43,629 bases of DNA from CAWVWD01 sp965662365 (GTDB lineage Bacteria > Bacteroidota > Bacteroidia > Chitinophagales > Saprospiraceae): positions 1 through 43,629 of the forward strand of contig CBFIHR010000030.1 in assembly GCA_965662365.1 (NCBI GenBank), in the 5' to 3' direction. Numbering within the stretch: position 1 is the stretch's first letter; every line of letters begins with the position of its first letter. The notes below the pieces were generated by a model. The model saw only the letters and a program-made list of their open reading frames with translations, had not been told where the DNA came from and ran no database searches. Positions 17,268 to 26,881 of the stretch are shown in pieces. A program made the translations under genes and the position numbers.

Positions 17268-18365
17268 TTATACATTGAATCTAAAATGCATAATATCGCC
17301 ATCACCGACAACATATTCTTTTCCTTCTACGCCCATTTTGCCGGCTGTTTTTACAGCAGCTTCTGAACCGTATTCTACATAATCGTTGTATTTAATCACT
17401 TCTGCACGAATAAAACCTTTTTCAAAATCAGAGTGAATCACTCCTGCTGCACCAGGTGCTTTTGTGCCTTCGATAATTGTCCAAGCACGAACTTCTTTTA
17501 CTCCTGCGGTGAAGTAGGTGATCAAGTTTAATAAACGATAACAAGCTTCGATGATTTTATTTACACCTGGCTCTTCTAAGCCCATATCTTGCAAAAACTC
17601 CATACGCTCCTCGTACGTGTCTAACTCTGCAATATCCGCTTCGATAGCTGCGGAGATAAATAAAACTTGAGCGTTTTCATCTTTTACGGTTTCCAAAAAA
17701 CGAGCCGTATGATTATTTCCATCAATGACAGATGCTTCATCGACATTACAAACGTACATGACGGGTTTGTTGGTCAATAAGTACATTTCATTCACGAAAG
17801 GCAAGTCGTTTTCGTCTATTTCACAAGAACGGGCGTTATTTCCCTGTTCGATATGATCATGTAATTTTTGCGTAATTTCCGCTTGACGGATAATTTCTTT
17901 ATCCATTGATTTAGCTTGACGACGCAATTTATCTAAGCGTTTTTCAAGCGTTTCCAGGTCTTTGAATTGCAATTCGGTATCAATGATATCTTTGTCTCGA
18001 ACAGGATCAACACTACCATCAACATGAACGACATTGCCGTCGTCAAAACAACGAACGACATGTACGATTGCATCTACCTCACGGATGTTTGCCAAGAATT
18101 GATTTCCTAAACCTTCGCCTTTACTTGCTCCTTTTATCAATCCTGCAATATCTACAATTTCAATCGTCGTTGGTACTACCTTTTGCGGATTGACCAATTC
18201 TTGTAACTTTGATAATCGCTTATCAGGAACGGTGATTGTACCGACATTCGGTTCTTTGGTTGCAAAAGGATAATTTGCTGCTAAAGCCTTCGCATTAGAA
18301 AGTGCGTTAAATAAGGTTGATTTTCCAACATTCGGCAAACCAACGATTCCACATTTTAAAGCCAT
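17268..18365 (-). CDS. ychF: Ribosome-associated P-loop ATPase YchF/OLA1
   Basis: 365 residues, the normal length for YchF. It begins MALKCGIVGLPNVGKSTLFN with the P-loop GLPNVGKS and carries NYPFATKEPNVG, DIAGLIKGASKGEGLGNQFL and a C-terminal TGS domain (about residues 280-363). YchF lacks the GTP-specific NKxD motif and prefers ATP; the corresponding segment here (YVCNVDEAS) has the usual YchF form NVxE/D. It is a cytosolic protein that binds ribosomes and is linked to stress responses. The gene stands alone: the metal-efflux regulator lies downstream on the same strand, 215 nt away, and the next gene upstream is divergent. Nothing unusual was seen. Confidence 0.97.
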   Translation of the reverse strand: MALKCGIVGLPNVGKSTLFNALSNAKALAANYPFATKEPNVGTITVPDKRLSKLQELVNPQKVVPTTIEIVDIAGLIKGASKGEGLGNQFLANIREVDAIVHVVRCFDDGNVVHVDGSVDPVRDKDIIDTELQFKDLETLEKRLDKLRRQAKSMDKEIIRQAEITQKLHDHIEQGNNARSCEIDENDLPFVNEMYLLTNKPVMYVCNVDEASVIDGNNHTARFLETVKDENAQVLFISAAIEADIAELDTYEERMEFLQDMGLEEPGVNKIIEACYRLLNLITYFTAGVKEVRAWTIIEGTKAPGAAGVIHSDFEKGFIRAEVIKYNDYVEYGSEAAVKTAGKMGVEGKEYVVGDGDIMHFRFNV

Positions 18366-18556
18366 TTTTTATATCATTAGAATAATTCAAGGACTTGCTT
18401 ACAGCACATTTGAATTATCTGCGATTACTTAATTTATTTTCTTAAAATCTTATCAAAATTCTATCTCAAAAATTTTGAGGTGCAAAGATATAATTTTATA
18501 ATTGAGAAGATATATGTAACGAATCAAAAAATTATATTTCCAACAAATTTCAAAAA

Positions 18557-19672
18557 ATGAATAAGTTTACCGTACTACTGTTTATCTGTTGTTTTTACAT
18601 GAGTTGTGGCGATAAAACGCCCGAAGAATCGTCAACTGTAGAATCAACTCCGACCCAACAAACAACAACCGTTATTGACAATACAATCGAATTAGAAGTT
18701 ATCTTAAACAAAGTGAGAATAAGGGATAAAGCCGGTCTTGATGGTGAAGAGCTGGAACAACTCAAGAAGGGAACGAAAGTCACTTTCATGGGCGAAATCA
18801 GCGATTTTACAGACAAAATAAAATTAAGAGGCATTGAACACGATGATCCTTGGCTAAAAATCCAAATCAGAGAAGGACAAGAAGGCTGGATTTATGGCGG
18901 TGCTGTAAAATTCAAATCTGATGACGCTGGCAAAGAGTTAAAAAATAGATTGATTACCAAACGATTAGAACAGTTTTTTGGCAAAAAAAACGTCCATGAA
19001 GTAGAGGCTTATCAGAAACAATATGAAGAAACAACGACGGATAAAGCCTTTCCTTCGTTGTATCGCAACAATAAATCGTTAGGAAACAAGCTAAATTATA
19101 AGTTTACAGAATTTTTTGAAGTCGGTATAGATGATACGGAATACCCTGATTTATTTTGGATTGACGACCCGATTCCTGCCATGTCGCTAAGTTTGGTCGC
19201 CGAAGGTACTCAATATCAAATTTTTACGAATATTGAAGATTTGCACCAAAAAGCAACTCAAACCGAAGGTAAGTTAGACGATGAATTTACACGAATTTTA
19301 AAAGCAATGTATGCCGATGATATTGAATATTATTATCCTGTTTGGTTTTTACAAACCTGGGATTATGGCGGTTATAGTCTTTTAGGACAAGGTAAACATA
19401 CTGCTATACTTAATCGACTGGAGCGTTTGGCAGCAAAAACCGATATTTTTGATACCGAAATCCGAGATATTAAAAACAGCATCGTCCAAGATATTATCGA
19501 AGGCGAACACTATGGAGAGAAAAGTGAAACGATATTAGAGGAGATCGACGGCATTATTGGTAATAATTATAATGTATTGACAGAGAACGACTTGGTGGTT
19601 ATAAAAAATCGTCGTCCGATGTTTGAAAATCCTGAAACGCATAGTATTAGCGTCTTCGAAAAAGATTATTAG
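18557..19672 (+). CDS. SH3-like domain lipoprotein of unknown function
   Basis: 371 residues. A lipoprotein signal ends at C17 (FYMSC), followed by a Thr/Ser/Pro-rich linker (about 20-42). Residues about 45-122 resemble a bacterial SH3 domain (NKVRIRDKAGLDGEELEQL, then WLKIQIREGQEGWIYGGAVKF), a fold that often binds peptidoglycan or peptides. The remaining 250 residues are acidic, with aromatic-rich segments (DIEYYYPVWFLQTWDYGGYS), and match no family I recognise. It should sit in a membrane facing the periplasm. It is divergent from ychF, and the palindrome at 19677-19717 lies just after its stop codon. No function can be assigned. Confidence 0.75.
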   Translation: MNKFTVLLFICCFYMSCGDKTPEESSTVESTPTQQTTTVIDNTIELEVILNKVRIRDKAGLDGEELEQLKKGTKVTFMGEISDFTDKIKLRGIEHDDPWLKIQIREGQEGWIYGGAVKFKSDDAGKELKNRLITKRLEQFFGKKNVHEVEAYQKQYEETTTDKAFPSLYRNNKSLGNKLNYKFTEFFEVGIDDTEYPDLFWIDDPIPAMSLSLVAEGTQYQIFTNIEDLHQKATQTEGKLDDEFTRILKAMYADDIEYYYPVWFLQTWDYGGYSLLGQGKHTAILNRLERLAAKTDIFDTEIRDIKNSIVQDIIEGEHYGEKSETILEEIDGIIGNNYNVLTENDLVVIKNRRPMFENPETHSISVFEKDY

Positions 19673-19988
19673 CTGGTAGTGACTGGTGATTAGTGATTAA
19701 TTAATCACTAATCACTACACTCCGCTTTGACGAACAAAATACTTCAAGAAACTTCTCAGAAACTCTTAACTAATTTTCCCAAAAATTAAAAAATGTAAAC
19801 AATCAGTCAATTTATTGATTTATTGTTGCGTAATTTCGTCTTGTAATCTTTTGAAAGTTAATTTTGGTTTCACAAAAGCTCCTATTTTCATTATAATACT
19901 AAATAGATGTCTTAAATGATATCTGGCTATCGTGCCTAAAAAAACAAGAGTTCAATCATATTGAACGACCGAGTAAAACAAATCACTT
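19673..19988. other. Intergenic region with a palindrome, otherwise empty
   Basis: 316 nt between the SH3-like lipoprotein and the giant Asp-box protein. The first 45 nt hold a strong palindrome (listed separately). A TAATTTTG -7-like box occurs near 19859, but the nearest upstream TTG is only 15 nt away, so the promoter assignment is weak. No coding frame is seen. Confidence 0.5.
19677..19717. repeat. 30-bp perfect palindrome built from 7-bp tandem units
   Basis: Bases 19686-19715 form a perfect self-complementary palindrome. The left side is three 7-bp units in a row (TAGTGAC, TGGTGAT, TAGTGAT at 19677-19697) and the right side is ATCACTA twice (19704-19717). It starts 5 nt after the lipoprotein stop codon. 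There is no T-run on either side, so it is not a standard intrinsic terminator. A related pair (TTCACTA, ATCACTA) appears at about 36758-36771, before the deiminase gene. Confidence 0.7.
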
Positions 19989-22900
19989 ATGAAAAACACT
20001 TATCTGTTTGTAGTAGTGGCAATTGCTCTTTCGATTGCTACGTTTTTTACTGTTCAAAGAATCACTTCCGAAACCTCAACCGAACTTACCGAACAAGAAG
20101 GGGAATTTGGAGAGGAAGAAGGCGACAAACGTGCTCGTATAGAGGCGATGATGCGGCAATGGTTCGAAAAGACCAAAGATCCAGCCTTGGGTTATCCGCC
20201 AAGAGAACGCTTAGGAAATGTCTTAAATTATATCAAAACAGCAGCTGTATTAGATAAAAATACGCCAATTACTCAAGCAAGATGGACAGAACGTGGTCCT
20301 TATCGAGTTGGCGGTCGTACACGTACTATCTTGGTAGATGCCAATGATCCTAATGGGAGAGCGGCTTTTGCGGCTGGTGTAGCTGGAGGTCTTTGGTACA
20401 CAAAGGATATTTTAGCTGCTGCCCCAAAATGGGAAGTTGTTAATGATTACTTAGAAAACTTAGCCATCGTGACTTTGGTACAAGACCCTAACAATCCTCA
20501 AATTATGTATTTCGGTACGGGTGAAGGGTATTTCAATGCAGATGCTGTTAGCGGTTTAGGTATTTTCAAAAGTATAGATGGTGGTGTAACTTGGAATCGG
20601 TTATTATCAACTTCTACTTTTGAATATACAATGAGAATGATTATCCACCCGAATGGTGATGTCTATGCAGCTACTCGTAGTCAAGGCTTACAACGAAGTC
20701 AGGACGGTGGTCAAACTTGGGAAAGAGTATTAGGCTCTAACCTTGCACCAGGTGCAAATAATTCTATCAATGAAGTAGAACTTGGTGCAGATGGTTCGAT
20801 ATGGAGTGTAACTGGTTATCGTGCCTCTACGATCATCTACAAATCGGAAGCTGGTGCTGATGTTGGAGATAGTGGAAATTGGAATGCGGTTGGCTTCAGT
20901 GGTACTGGTTTTGTTGGAGGACAAGATCGAGTAGAGCTGGCAGTTGCTCCTTCTAATCCAGATATTTGTTACGCACTTTGCTCTAATAATCAAACAGCAA
21001 CCTTTGTCTATAAAACGACTGACGGCGGACAATCTTGGTCAAAAAGTTCAGATGCACCAGAAATTAATGGTACTAATTTCTCAGGGAATCAAGCATGGTA
21101 TGATTTAGATATTGCCGTTGACCCAACGAATGAAAATAGAGTCGTAATGGGCGGAATCGATGTCGTAATGTCCATAAATGGTGGCTTTAATTGGGGTACA
21201 GTTACTCATGCCTATGGCAACACGGCACCATATATTCACCCTGATCAACACCTAATATACTTTTATCCAGGAAGAGGTGATATTTTATTTATCGGAAATG
21301 ATGGTGGCTTGTATCGCTCTAATAACTCAGATGATGCTCCAAGCTTAGTTCGTTTTAGTTTGATTAACGACGGCTATAATGTAACACAATATTATTCTTG
21401 TGCCATACACCCTGAATTTCGTAAAAATTATTTCATCGGTGGTACACAAGATAACGGAACGCATGCTTTCGATAGTTATGGTATTGATAATGTGGATGAT
21501 ATTTGGGGTGGCGACGGTATGGCTTGTCATATTGACCAGACCGACGGTATGATTCAAATCGTTTCTTCTCAACGAGGCAACTATGGTTTATCTCTTGATG
21601 GAGGTCAAAACTTTTCTGGTGGTGTTTCTGTACCTGATGGTAGATTTTACAATCCTTCTGACTATGATGATGAAGCCAATATTATGTATGCTCAGACTTC
21701 TCCTAATAGTTATTTTCGCTGGGAGGTAGAAAATGGAAATAATGATGTCGTCAGTGTTAATGCTACAATAGGAAGTGTAAGACACCTTTATGTATCTCCT
21801 AATATTAGTAATCGTTTATATTTAGGAACAAACTATGGTAGAATTGTAAAAATTGATGATGCACATACTGGACTTTCAAAAGCAATCACACAAAAATCAA
21901 TCGGTACTGGAGACGTTTCTTGTATTGTTGCAGAAAAGGGGGATGAAAATCACATGTTAGCTACTATGTCGAATTATGGTGTAACAAGTGTTTATGAATC
22001 TTTTGATAATGGTGACACATGGCAATCGGTAGAAGGAAACTTACCTGATATGCCAGTTTGGTGGGTGATTTTCGACCCGATTGATTCTGATCAAGCAATG
22101 ATTGCTACAGAAGCAGGCGTTTGGGTAACTAACAATTTAGATGGTAACAATACCGTTTGGCAACCTTCCTTAGATGGCATGCCTATCACTCGTGTCGATA
22201 TGTTACAATATAGAGAATCTGACAATATGATCTTAGCGGGGACACACGGTAGAGGAATGTTCACAACTGATTATCGTTCACCAGCTTCTGCACAATTTAT
22301 TGTTGATGGTATCGGATATGTAGGAACACCATTCCAGTTTGAAAACCGTTCTTACAATCCTAATAAAGTAGAATGGGATTTTGGAGATGGTAGCACTTCT
22401 TTGGATTACGAGCCTGTTCATAGCTTTGACGAAATCGGGAATTATACGGTTAATTTAACTATTAACGATACACTTTTTGCCACACAAAACATTACAATTC
22501 TACCAAATCGTAATGTACCTTATACAATTGATGACAATACTAATTACGATGGAAGTTTTGAGGATAATGCCGGAGAATTTGGTGTTTATCATGTATCAGG
22601 GACAGCTTGGGAACGTGGCGTTTCGACTATAAATGGTAAAAACGGTACAAAAACAGGTGACAATGCTTATGTTATTGGTATCAATGATAATTATTATGAA
22701 AATAATTCTGAATCCTACTTATACACGCCAAATTATGATATTTCGCAAGAAGGTATTTATGAATTAAGCTTTTGGGCAAAATACGCTATGCAGTCTGGTT
22801 GGGATGGCTTCTTAGTCGAATACTCAACGGACTTAGGAGCAACCTGGGCAGTATTAGGCGAGAAAGGCGATGACTGGTACGAATATACGAATACAAATAC

Positions 22901-23645
22901 TCAGACAGCATTTCCGGCTGGAACTTCTTATTTCACAGGATTCCAAAATACTTTTAAAGAATATAAGTTAGACTTGAGTAATTTGGTTGGCAACGAAAAT
23001 GTCGCTTTCCGTTTTGTGTTCAAAACTAATGGTGTAGGTATTTATCAAGGTGTCGCAATTGATGATTTCAAAATTAAGGCTTACATCGGTGAGTTAGAGA
23101 CCAAATTAATTGAGTTTGACGCTGAATTCATTGGAGCTCAACAAGCAGAAGTTATCTGGAGTACATTCCCAGAATACGAATGTGAAGGTTTTGATTTAGA
23201 ATTATCTGAGAATGGTCGTGACTTTACTTTCTTTGGGTTTACGGACGGACAAGGTAGTTCTATCAACTTGACGAACTATGAATCTCGTCCAAATAACTTG
23301 AGAAAAGACTTGTATTTTATGCGTCTAAAAGTCTTAAACTTCGACGGCTCATTCTTCTACTCTGAAACAGTTGTTTTACAACGTCGAGAAGAAGATTTAG
23401 CGATTATTAATACTTTCCCGAATCCTTTTGTTGATAAATTCGGAATTACATTTAATAACGTATTGGACGAAGCCGTGACAGTGAACGTATATGATGCCAC
23501 AGGAAAATTACTGATTTCTGAAACCGAAAACTTTGAAGGTGTTTATAAAGAAGTCAACGCCACGAGGTTAACACGAGGAGTTTACTTCGTTGAAGTTCTT
23601 GTCGGAAATCAACGATTCACACAACGATTGATTAAACAAAATTAA
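19989..23645 (+). CDS. Giant secreted Asp-box (BNR/sortilin-like) propeller protein with PKD and T9SS type A domains
   Basis: 1218 residues. It has an N-terminal hydrophobic export signal (about 1-27), then a short acidic stretch. Residues about 90-760 carry many Asp-box motifs of the SxDGGxTW type (KSIDGGVTWNRL, RSQDGGQTWERV, KTTDGGQSWSKS, ESFDNGDTWQSV), which mark sialidase- or sortilin-like propellers. A PKD domain follows (about 770-840, VEWDFGDGSTS), then a jelly-roll/MAM-like module (about 855-1030, including EYSTDLGATWAVLGEKGDDW), a beta module and a type A sorting domain (NTFPNPFVDKF onward, ending RLIKQN). No catalytic residues of a sialidase or glycanase are evident, so adhesion or binding is more likely than hydrolysis. 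It is a monocistronic unit closed by the terminator at 23800-23846. Confidence 0.88.
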   Translation: MKNTYLFVVVAIALSIATFFTVQRITSETSTELTEQEGEFGEEEGDKRARIEAMMRQWFEKTKDPALGYPPRERLGNVLNYIKTAAVLDKNTPITQARWTERGPYRVGGRTRTILVDANDPNGRAAFAAGVAGGLWYTKDILAAAPKWEVVNDYLENLAIVTLVQDPNNPQIMYFGTGEGYFNADAVSGLGIFKSIDGGVTWNRLLSTSTFEYTMRMIIHPNGDVYAATRSQGLQRSQDGGQTWERVLGSNLAPGANNSINEVELGADGSIWSVTGYRASTIIYKSEAGADVGDSGNWNAVGFSGTGFVGGQDRVELAVAPSNPDICYALCSNNQTATFVYKTTDGGQSWSKSSDAPEINGTNFSGNQAWYDLDIAVDPTNENRVVMGGIDVVMSINGGFNWGTVTHAYGNTAPYIHPDQHLIYFYPGRGDILFIGNDGGLYRSNNSDDAPSLVRFSLINDGYNVTQYYSCAIHPEFRKNYFIGGTQDNGTHAFDSYGIDNVDDIWGGDGMACHIDQTDGMIQIVSSQRGNYGLSLDGGQNFSGGVSVPDGRFYNPSDYDDEANIMYAQTSPNSYFRWEVENGNNDVVSVNATIGSVRHLYVSPNISNRLYLGTNYGRIVKIDDAHTGLSKAITQKSIGTGDVSCIVAEKGDENHMLATMSNYGVTSVYESFDNGDTWQSVEGNLPDMPVWWVIFDPIDSDQAMIATEAGVWVTNNLDGNNTVWQPSLDGMPITRVDMLQYRESDNMILAGTHGRGMFTTDYRSPASAQFIVDGIGYVGTPFQFENRSYNPNKVEWDFGDGSTSLDYEPVHSFDEIGNYTVNLTINDTLFATQNITILPNRNVPYTIDDNTNYDGSFEDNAGEFGVYHVSGTAWERGVSTINGKNGTKTGDNAYVIGINDNYYENNSESYLYTPNYDISQEGIYELSFWAKYAMQSGWDGFLVEYSTDLGATWAVLGEKGDDWYEYTNTNTQTAFPAGTSYFTGFQNTFKEYKLDLSNLVGNENVAFRFVFKTNGVGIYQGVAIDDFKIKAYIGELETKLIEFDAEFIGAQQAEVIWSTFPEYECEGFDLELSENGRDFTFFGFTDGQGSSINLTNYESRPNNLRKDLYFMRLKVLNFDGSFFYSETVVLQRREEDLAIINTFPNPFVDKFGITFNNVLDEAVTVNVYDATGKLLISETENFEGVYKEVNATRLTRGVYFVEVLVGNQRFTQRLIKQN

Positions 23646-23799
23646 GAGTGTTACATATTGAGGTTGCCTAAAAACTAATAGATTTAAAAAAAGATTAGGT
23701 TTAAACTTTGATAGTCAATACTTTATGAAAAGAAAAATATTAATCAATTAGTATTTATTGACTTTCAAAACAATCTCGATTGCAGACTTTGAATTATAA

Positions 23800-23846
23800 A
23801 ATCGCCATGTTATCACTTCTTTTTGATAATATGGCGGTTGTTTTTT
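23800..23846 (+). terminator. Intrinsic terminator of the giant Asp-box gene
   Basis: A near-perfect stem of about 15 bp: AATCGCCATGTTATCA (23800-23815) pairs with TTGATAATATGGCGGTT (23823-23839), with a TTTTTT run at 23841-23846. It lies about 155 nt after the stop codon, in the gap before the next plus-strand gene. Confidence 0.85.
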
Positions 23847-23906
23847 ACTGAATCTCCGAATATTAAACGAGGTGATATTCAATCATAATTATTATTAAAT
23901 AAAAAA

Positions 23907-24395
23907 ATGACAACAGCAGAGAAACACGAAAAATATCAACAAGCAGAAAAGGAAATCAACGCTATTTTAGAAGGAGAAACCAATATGATTCTCAAAATGT
24001 CCACGATTAATTGCATTTTAAAAACGTATTTGCCTTACTATTTTTGGGTCGGTTTTTATTGTGTTAATAACGGTGAATTGATTGTTGGACCTTATCAAGG
24101 TACATTAGGTTGTTTACATATTTCTTACAATCGAGGTGTTTGCGGTCGTGCTGCCCGAGAGGAGAAAACGCAAATCGTACAAGATGTTCACGCTGATCCA
24201 CAACATATTGCTTGTGATGCACGGTCGCAGTCCGAAATTGTTGTACCTGTATTCAATCCTAAAGGTAAATTAATTGCTGTTTTTGATGTCGATAGTACGG
24301 AAATAGGTTCGTTTGATATGCTGGATAAAGAATATTTAGAGCGGATTTTGACAATGCATTTTGCTAAAACACAATTGATGGAAACCTATATCTGA
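23907..24395 (+). CDS. msrC: Free methionine-(R)-sulfoxide reductase (GAF-domain fRMsr)
   Basis: 162 residues, one GAF domain, the usual size. The three redox cysteines of this family are present with exact spacing: C69 (GTLGCLHI), C79 (RGVCGRA) and C103 (HIACDARSQSEIVVPV). The 10- and 24-residue intervals equal those of the E. coli enzyme (C84, C94, C118). It reduces free L-methionine-R-sulfoxide in the cytoplasm with thioredoxin as electron donor, protecting the methionine pool from oxidation. It lies between the terminator of the upstream gene and an inverted repeat, so it is probably transcribed alone. No clear Shine-Dalgarno site is seen before the ATG. Confidence 0.95.
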   Translation: MTTAEKHEKYQQAEKEINAILEGETNMILKMSTINCILKTYLPYYFWVGFYCVNNGELIVGPYQGTLGCLHISYNRGVCGRAAREEKTQIVQDVHADPQHIACDARSQSEIVVPVFNPKGKLIAVFDVDSTEIGSFDMLDKEYLERILTMHFAKTQLMETYI

Positions 24396-24404
24396 GCCAC
24401 AGTC

Positions 24405-24482
24405 ATACGGCAGACGATGACAGTGTTCCTGTTTACTTCAAAATCTCTGGGAAATAGGGAAATAACGCATTGTCTGCCGTAT
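24405..24482. repeat. Inverted repeat between convergent msrC and DUF5683 genes
   Basis: ATACGGCAGACGATG (24405-24419) and CATTGTCTGCCGTAT (24468-24482) are reverse complements at 14 of 15 positions, with a 48-nt loop. It fills the 94-nt gap between two 3' ends. The long loop is unusual for an intrinsic terminator; it could act on both transcripts, or be a small palindromic intergenic element. Confidence 0.6.
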
Positions 24483-24489
24483 ATATAAA

Positions 24490-25188
24490 TCAAAAGTTTT
24501 CAATCAAATAATGTTGCTTTCTGACCAACTGCATTTTCACCCCAACTTCCATATTAGAAGCTCGCCAACGATTTTCCATAAAAAAACTTTCTCCCGAAGA
24601 TTGAAAACCTACGGGAATATTGATTGTCGGTTGCCAATCTAAACTCAAATCTTCATCAATATCAAAATTTTTCAAATGTGCCGCTGTATAAGCCTCCAAA
24701 ACTTGCAGACCGTAAACCACAACTACAGCGATATAGGACTGCTCCATAAATTTTCGATAGCTGTCTCGTTTTTCTACCAAAGCAGCCTCGTTAGCACCCG
24801 GAATATTTGCAAACTCATCAACTGTTGTTGGATCGCCATCGACTCGCAACCTGTACGCATCTCGAAAACGACGGTATTGTATGGTGTTATCATACACAAA
24901 ATAACCAGCTGTACCGACTGCTCCTAAAGCAATCGGAGCTTTCCAATATTGACGATTATAAAGCTGACCACCTCCTGGAAAAACCGCAGAATAAAATGCG
25001 GCTTTTTTAGGCGAAAAGCCGTCTTCTTTCAAAAAGCTAAAAAAACCTGCGGCTTTGGCTTTTGAGGTATCATTTTCCATTTTTAAAGTAACGGAAGTCG
25101 TATCTATGGTCGCAATCGCTGAGGAATCGGGTTGTGCATTTGCCGAAAGGCCAATACAAAAAATGATAACGAATAATATATATTTCAT
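24490..25188 (-). CDS. DUF5683 family exported/membrane protein
   Basis: 232 residues. A signal peptide covers about residues 1-18 (GLSANA|Q). The family signature follows at about 50-90: KKAAFYSAVFPGGGQLYNRQYWK followed by a glycine-rich hydrophobic segment. Another hydrophobic stretch (QSYIAVVVVYGLQVLEAYTAAHL) is typical of DUF5683, and the C-terminus looks like outer-membrane or periplasmic beta sequence. In other Bacteroidota this family is often found beside chromosome-partition or cell-wall genes, but that context is not seen here. Function is unknown. It is separated from the DUF2911 gene upstream on the same strand by 225 nt, so co-transcription is uncertain. Confidence 0.85.
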   Translation of the reverse strand: MKYILFVIIFCIGLSANAQPDSSAIATIDTTSVTLKMENDTSKAKAAGFFSFLKEDGFSPKKAAFYSAVFPGGGQLYNRQYWKAPIALGAVGTAGYFVYDNTIQYRRFRDAYRLRVDGDPTTVDEFANIPGANEAALVEKRDSYRKFMEQSYIAVVVVYGLQVLEAYTAAHLKNFDIDEDLSLDWQPTINIPVGFQSSGESFFMENRWRASNMEVGVKMQLVRKQHYLIENF

Positions 25189-25413
25189 AATTATAATTTT
25201 ATCAATTATTCAAATTGATCACAAACATCAAAAAAAATAGCCAAAAGCTCCCTTCGTAAAGTAAAACTTTTGACTATTCATAACGAAATCAATAATTGTA
25301 CTGCTGTTTTGCTACATTGTTTTAATAAAATTAAAAAAAATGTTTGACCGCCGAGGTTTTGGGATTCTGATCAAATCAGAATAATCTAACAAGTCAGCAA
25401 TTACAAAATATAT

Positions 25414-26262
25414 TTATTTCATTTTTTTCCATTCTTTGATAGAAGCATCATTCATGCGAACGTAATCATCATTTCCAGCTTTTTCTGCCAATTCTTTTGA
25501 TAATTTTGCAGAGGTAATTGCCGCTTTATATTTTCCTAATTTTGCTTCAATCAATGCTTTGCGACGAACCATCCAGAACTTTTCGTCACCGCCTTTTTCC
25601 ATAGCCATATCAATCCACTCCAATGCTTGCTCTAAATCTTTACCTGCCATCAGGTTGTAAGCTGCTGCTTGATAATAGTCATTCATACTTGGCCCCGCCA
25701 ATGTTTTCTCGATACTTCCTTGTACCATTGCATCAACCTTCGTATCGATTTCGAAGCTCACCATTGTTTTTTCCCAAGAAATATCAACATTTGCTGTGCC
25801 TAAACTGATGTTAGAAAAACCGATAGTGAACGTCTCAACATCTGCCTCTAAAGTCGTTGGCTTAGCTGTAAAACGAAAAGCATCTTCCTCTGCTTTGTAT
25901 CCGCCTACGCCCCAATGTGACGTATTTGTATGAATGATGATTGTCCATTCCTCTTTACCCGGAATCGTGTATAATGCATAAGTACCTTTTTTCAAGTCAT
26001 TTCCTGCGATAGAAACATCATTATCAAAGGTAATTTTGGTAGAAGCATTTGCCCCGGTTCTCCATATTTTGTCGTAAGGTACTAAGCCACCAAAAATCTC
26101 ACGACCTCTCTTACTCGGGCGAGAATAAGCAACTTCTACTTCTGTCATACCAACAGTTTGCATTACTTTTGACGATGGACTTGCCGCCGGTGTTTTTACT
26201 TGTGCTTCCGCAAATAATGTTACCAAAGCCAATAAAATTACTGTAAAGATTGATTTTCTCAT
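25414..26262 (-). CDS. Secreted DUF2911 domain protein
   Basis: 282 residues. A signal peptide covers residues 1-20 (LFAEA|Q). DUF2911 spans about residues 25-175, with the hallmark segments VEVAYSRPSKRGREIFGGLV, PYDKIWRTGANASTKITF, KKGTYALYTIPG and WTIIIHTNTSHWG. The C-terminal 100 residues are helical and TPR-like (YYQAAAYNLMAGKDLEQALEWIDMAM, then ALIEAKLGKYKAAITSAKLSKELA). The family is common in Bacteroidota and has no proven activity; the RTGANASTKI segment is the most conserved part. It should be periplasmic. The neighbours, DUF6794 upstream and DUF5683 downstream, lie on the same strand with gaps of 178 and 225 nt. Confidence 0.92.
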   Translation of the reverse strand: MRKSIFTVILLALVTLFAEAQVKTPAASPSSKVMQTVGMTEVEVAYSRPSKRGREIFGGLVPYDKIWRTGANASTKITFDNDVSIAGNDLKKGTYALYTIPGKEEWTIIIHTNTSHWGVGGYKAEEDAFRFTAKPTTLEADVETFTIGFSNISLGTANVDISWEKTMVSFEIDTKVDAMVQGSIEKTLAGPSMNDYYQAAAYNLMAGKDLEQALEWIDMAMEKGGDEKFWMVRRKALIEAKLGKYKAAITSAKLSKELAEKAGNDDYVRMNDASIKEWKKMK

Positions 26263-26440
26263 TCTTATTTTGTTTAGTTTGATATAATAAAACTTAAATA
26301 AAATTCCACCTATTGAAATTCTTTAAACGCCATAAAGTTCTGAAAATCCACTATTAAATTCATTGTTGCAACATTATTTTATGAAAATTTTAAATAAGAT
26401 GCCAAGGATTGCCTTTTTCGTTACGGCTGCGAGCTTACAT

Positions 26441-26881
26441 TTATTTTTTATTCCTCGCAGCATTAATTTTTTCTGCCAAAACCTTTACATCCAATGGTTT
26501 TTTGTTCAAATAACGATGATAAGTAATGATAATCAAGCGAGCCATATCTTCGGGGTGATGTACACCGACTTTATTCAAATAAACCGATAAGCGAGACCCT
26601 TCGTAAAAACTCCAGTTGTGCCAAATCCAGCGCCCCAAACTAAAATGTAACTTAATTGCTGCCTCTGACTCCGACATGTTTTTAAATTTTGCTTTCGATT
26701 CTTTACTAATTTTTTTGTTCAGTTCTACAAAACACTCTGCCAAGTCCGCAGGAATATAAACGCCATTGATCACGTCTTTTTCAATGCGTTGCTGATATTG
26801 CTTTTCAGGGTCATTTTTTTGACCATAAATTAGTGTTGATGTCGTGAACAAGATCGCTAAACTCATGAATAAATATTTCAT
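26441..26881 (-). CDS. Small secreted DUF6794-like protein
   Basis: 146 residues. A signal peptide covers about residues 1-20 (STLIYG|Q). The mature part is helical and carries a recognisable pattern: YIPADLAECFVELNKKIS, LHFSLGRWIWHNWSFYEGSRL and HHPEDMARLIIITYHRYLNK. It resembles the DUF6794 family of small Bacteroidota proteins; the assignment is from memory of the pattern (helical, WIRNNW-like then GSRL and HPDDM) and is moderately sure. No enzymatic motif is seen. It is the first gene of a leftward set whose upstream flank is the 709-nt empty region. Confidence 0.75.
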   Translation of the reverse strand: MKYLFMSLAILFTTSTLIYGQKNDPEKQYQQRIEKDVINGVYIPADLAECFVELNKKISKESKAKFKNMSESEAAIKLHFSLGRWIWHNWSFYEGSRLSVYLNKVGVHHPEDMARLIIITYHRYLNKKPLDVKVLAEKINAARNKK

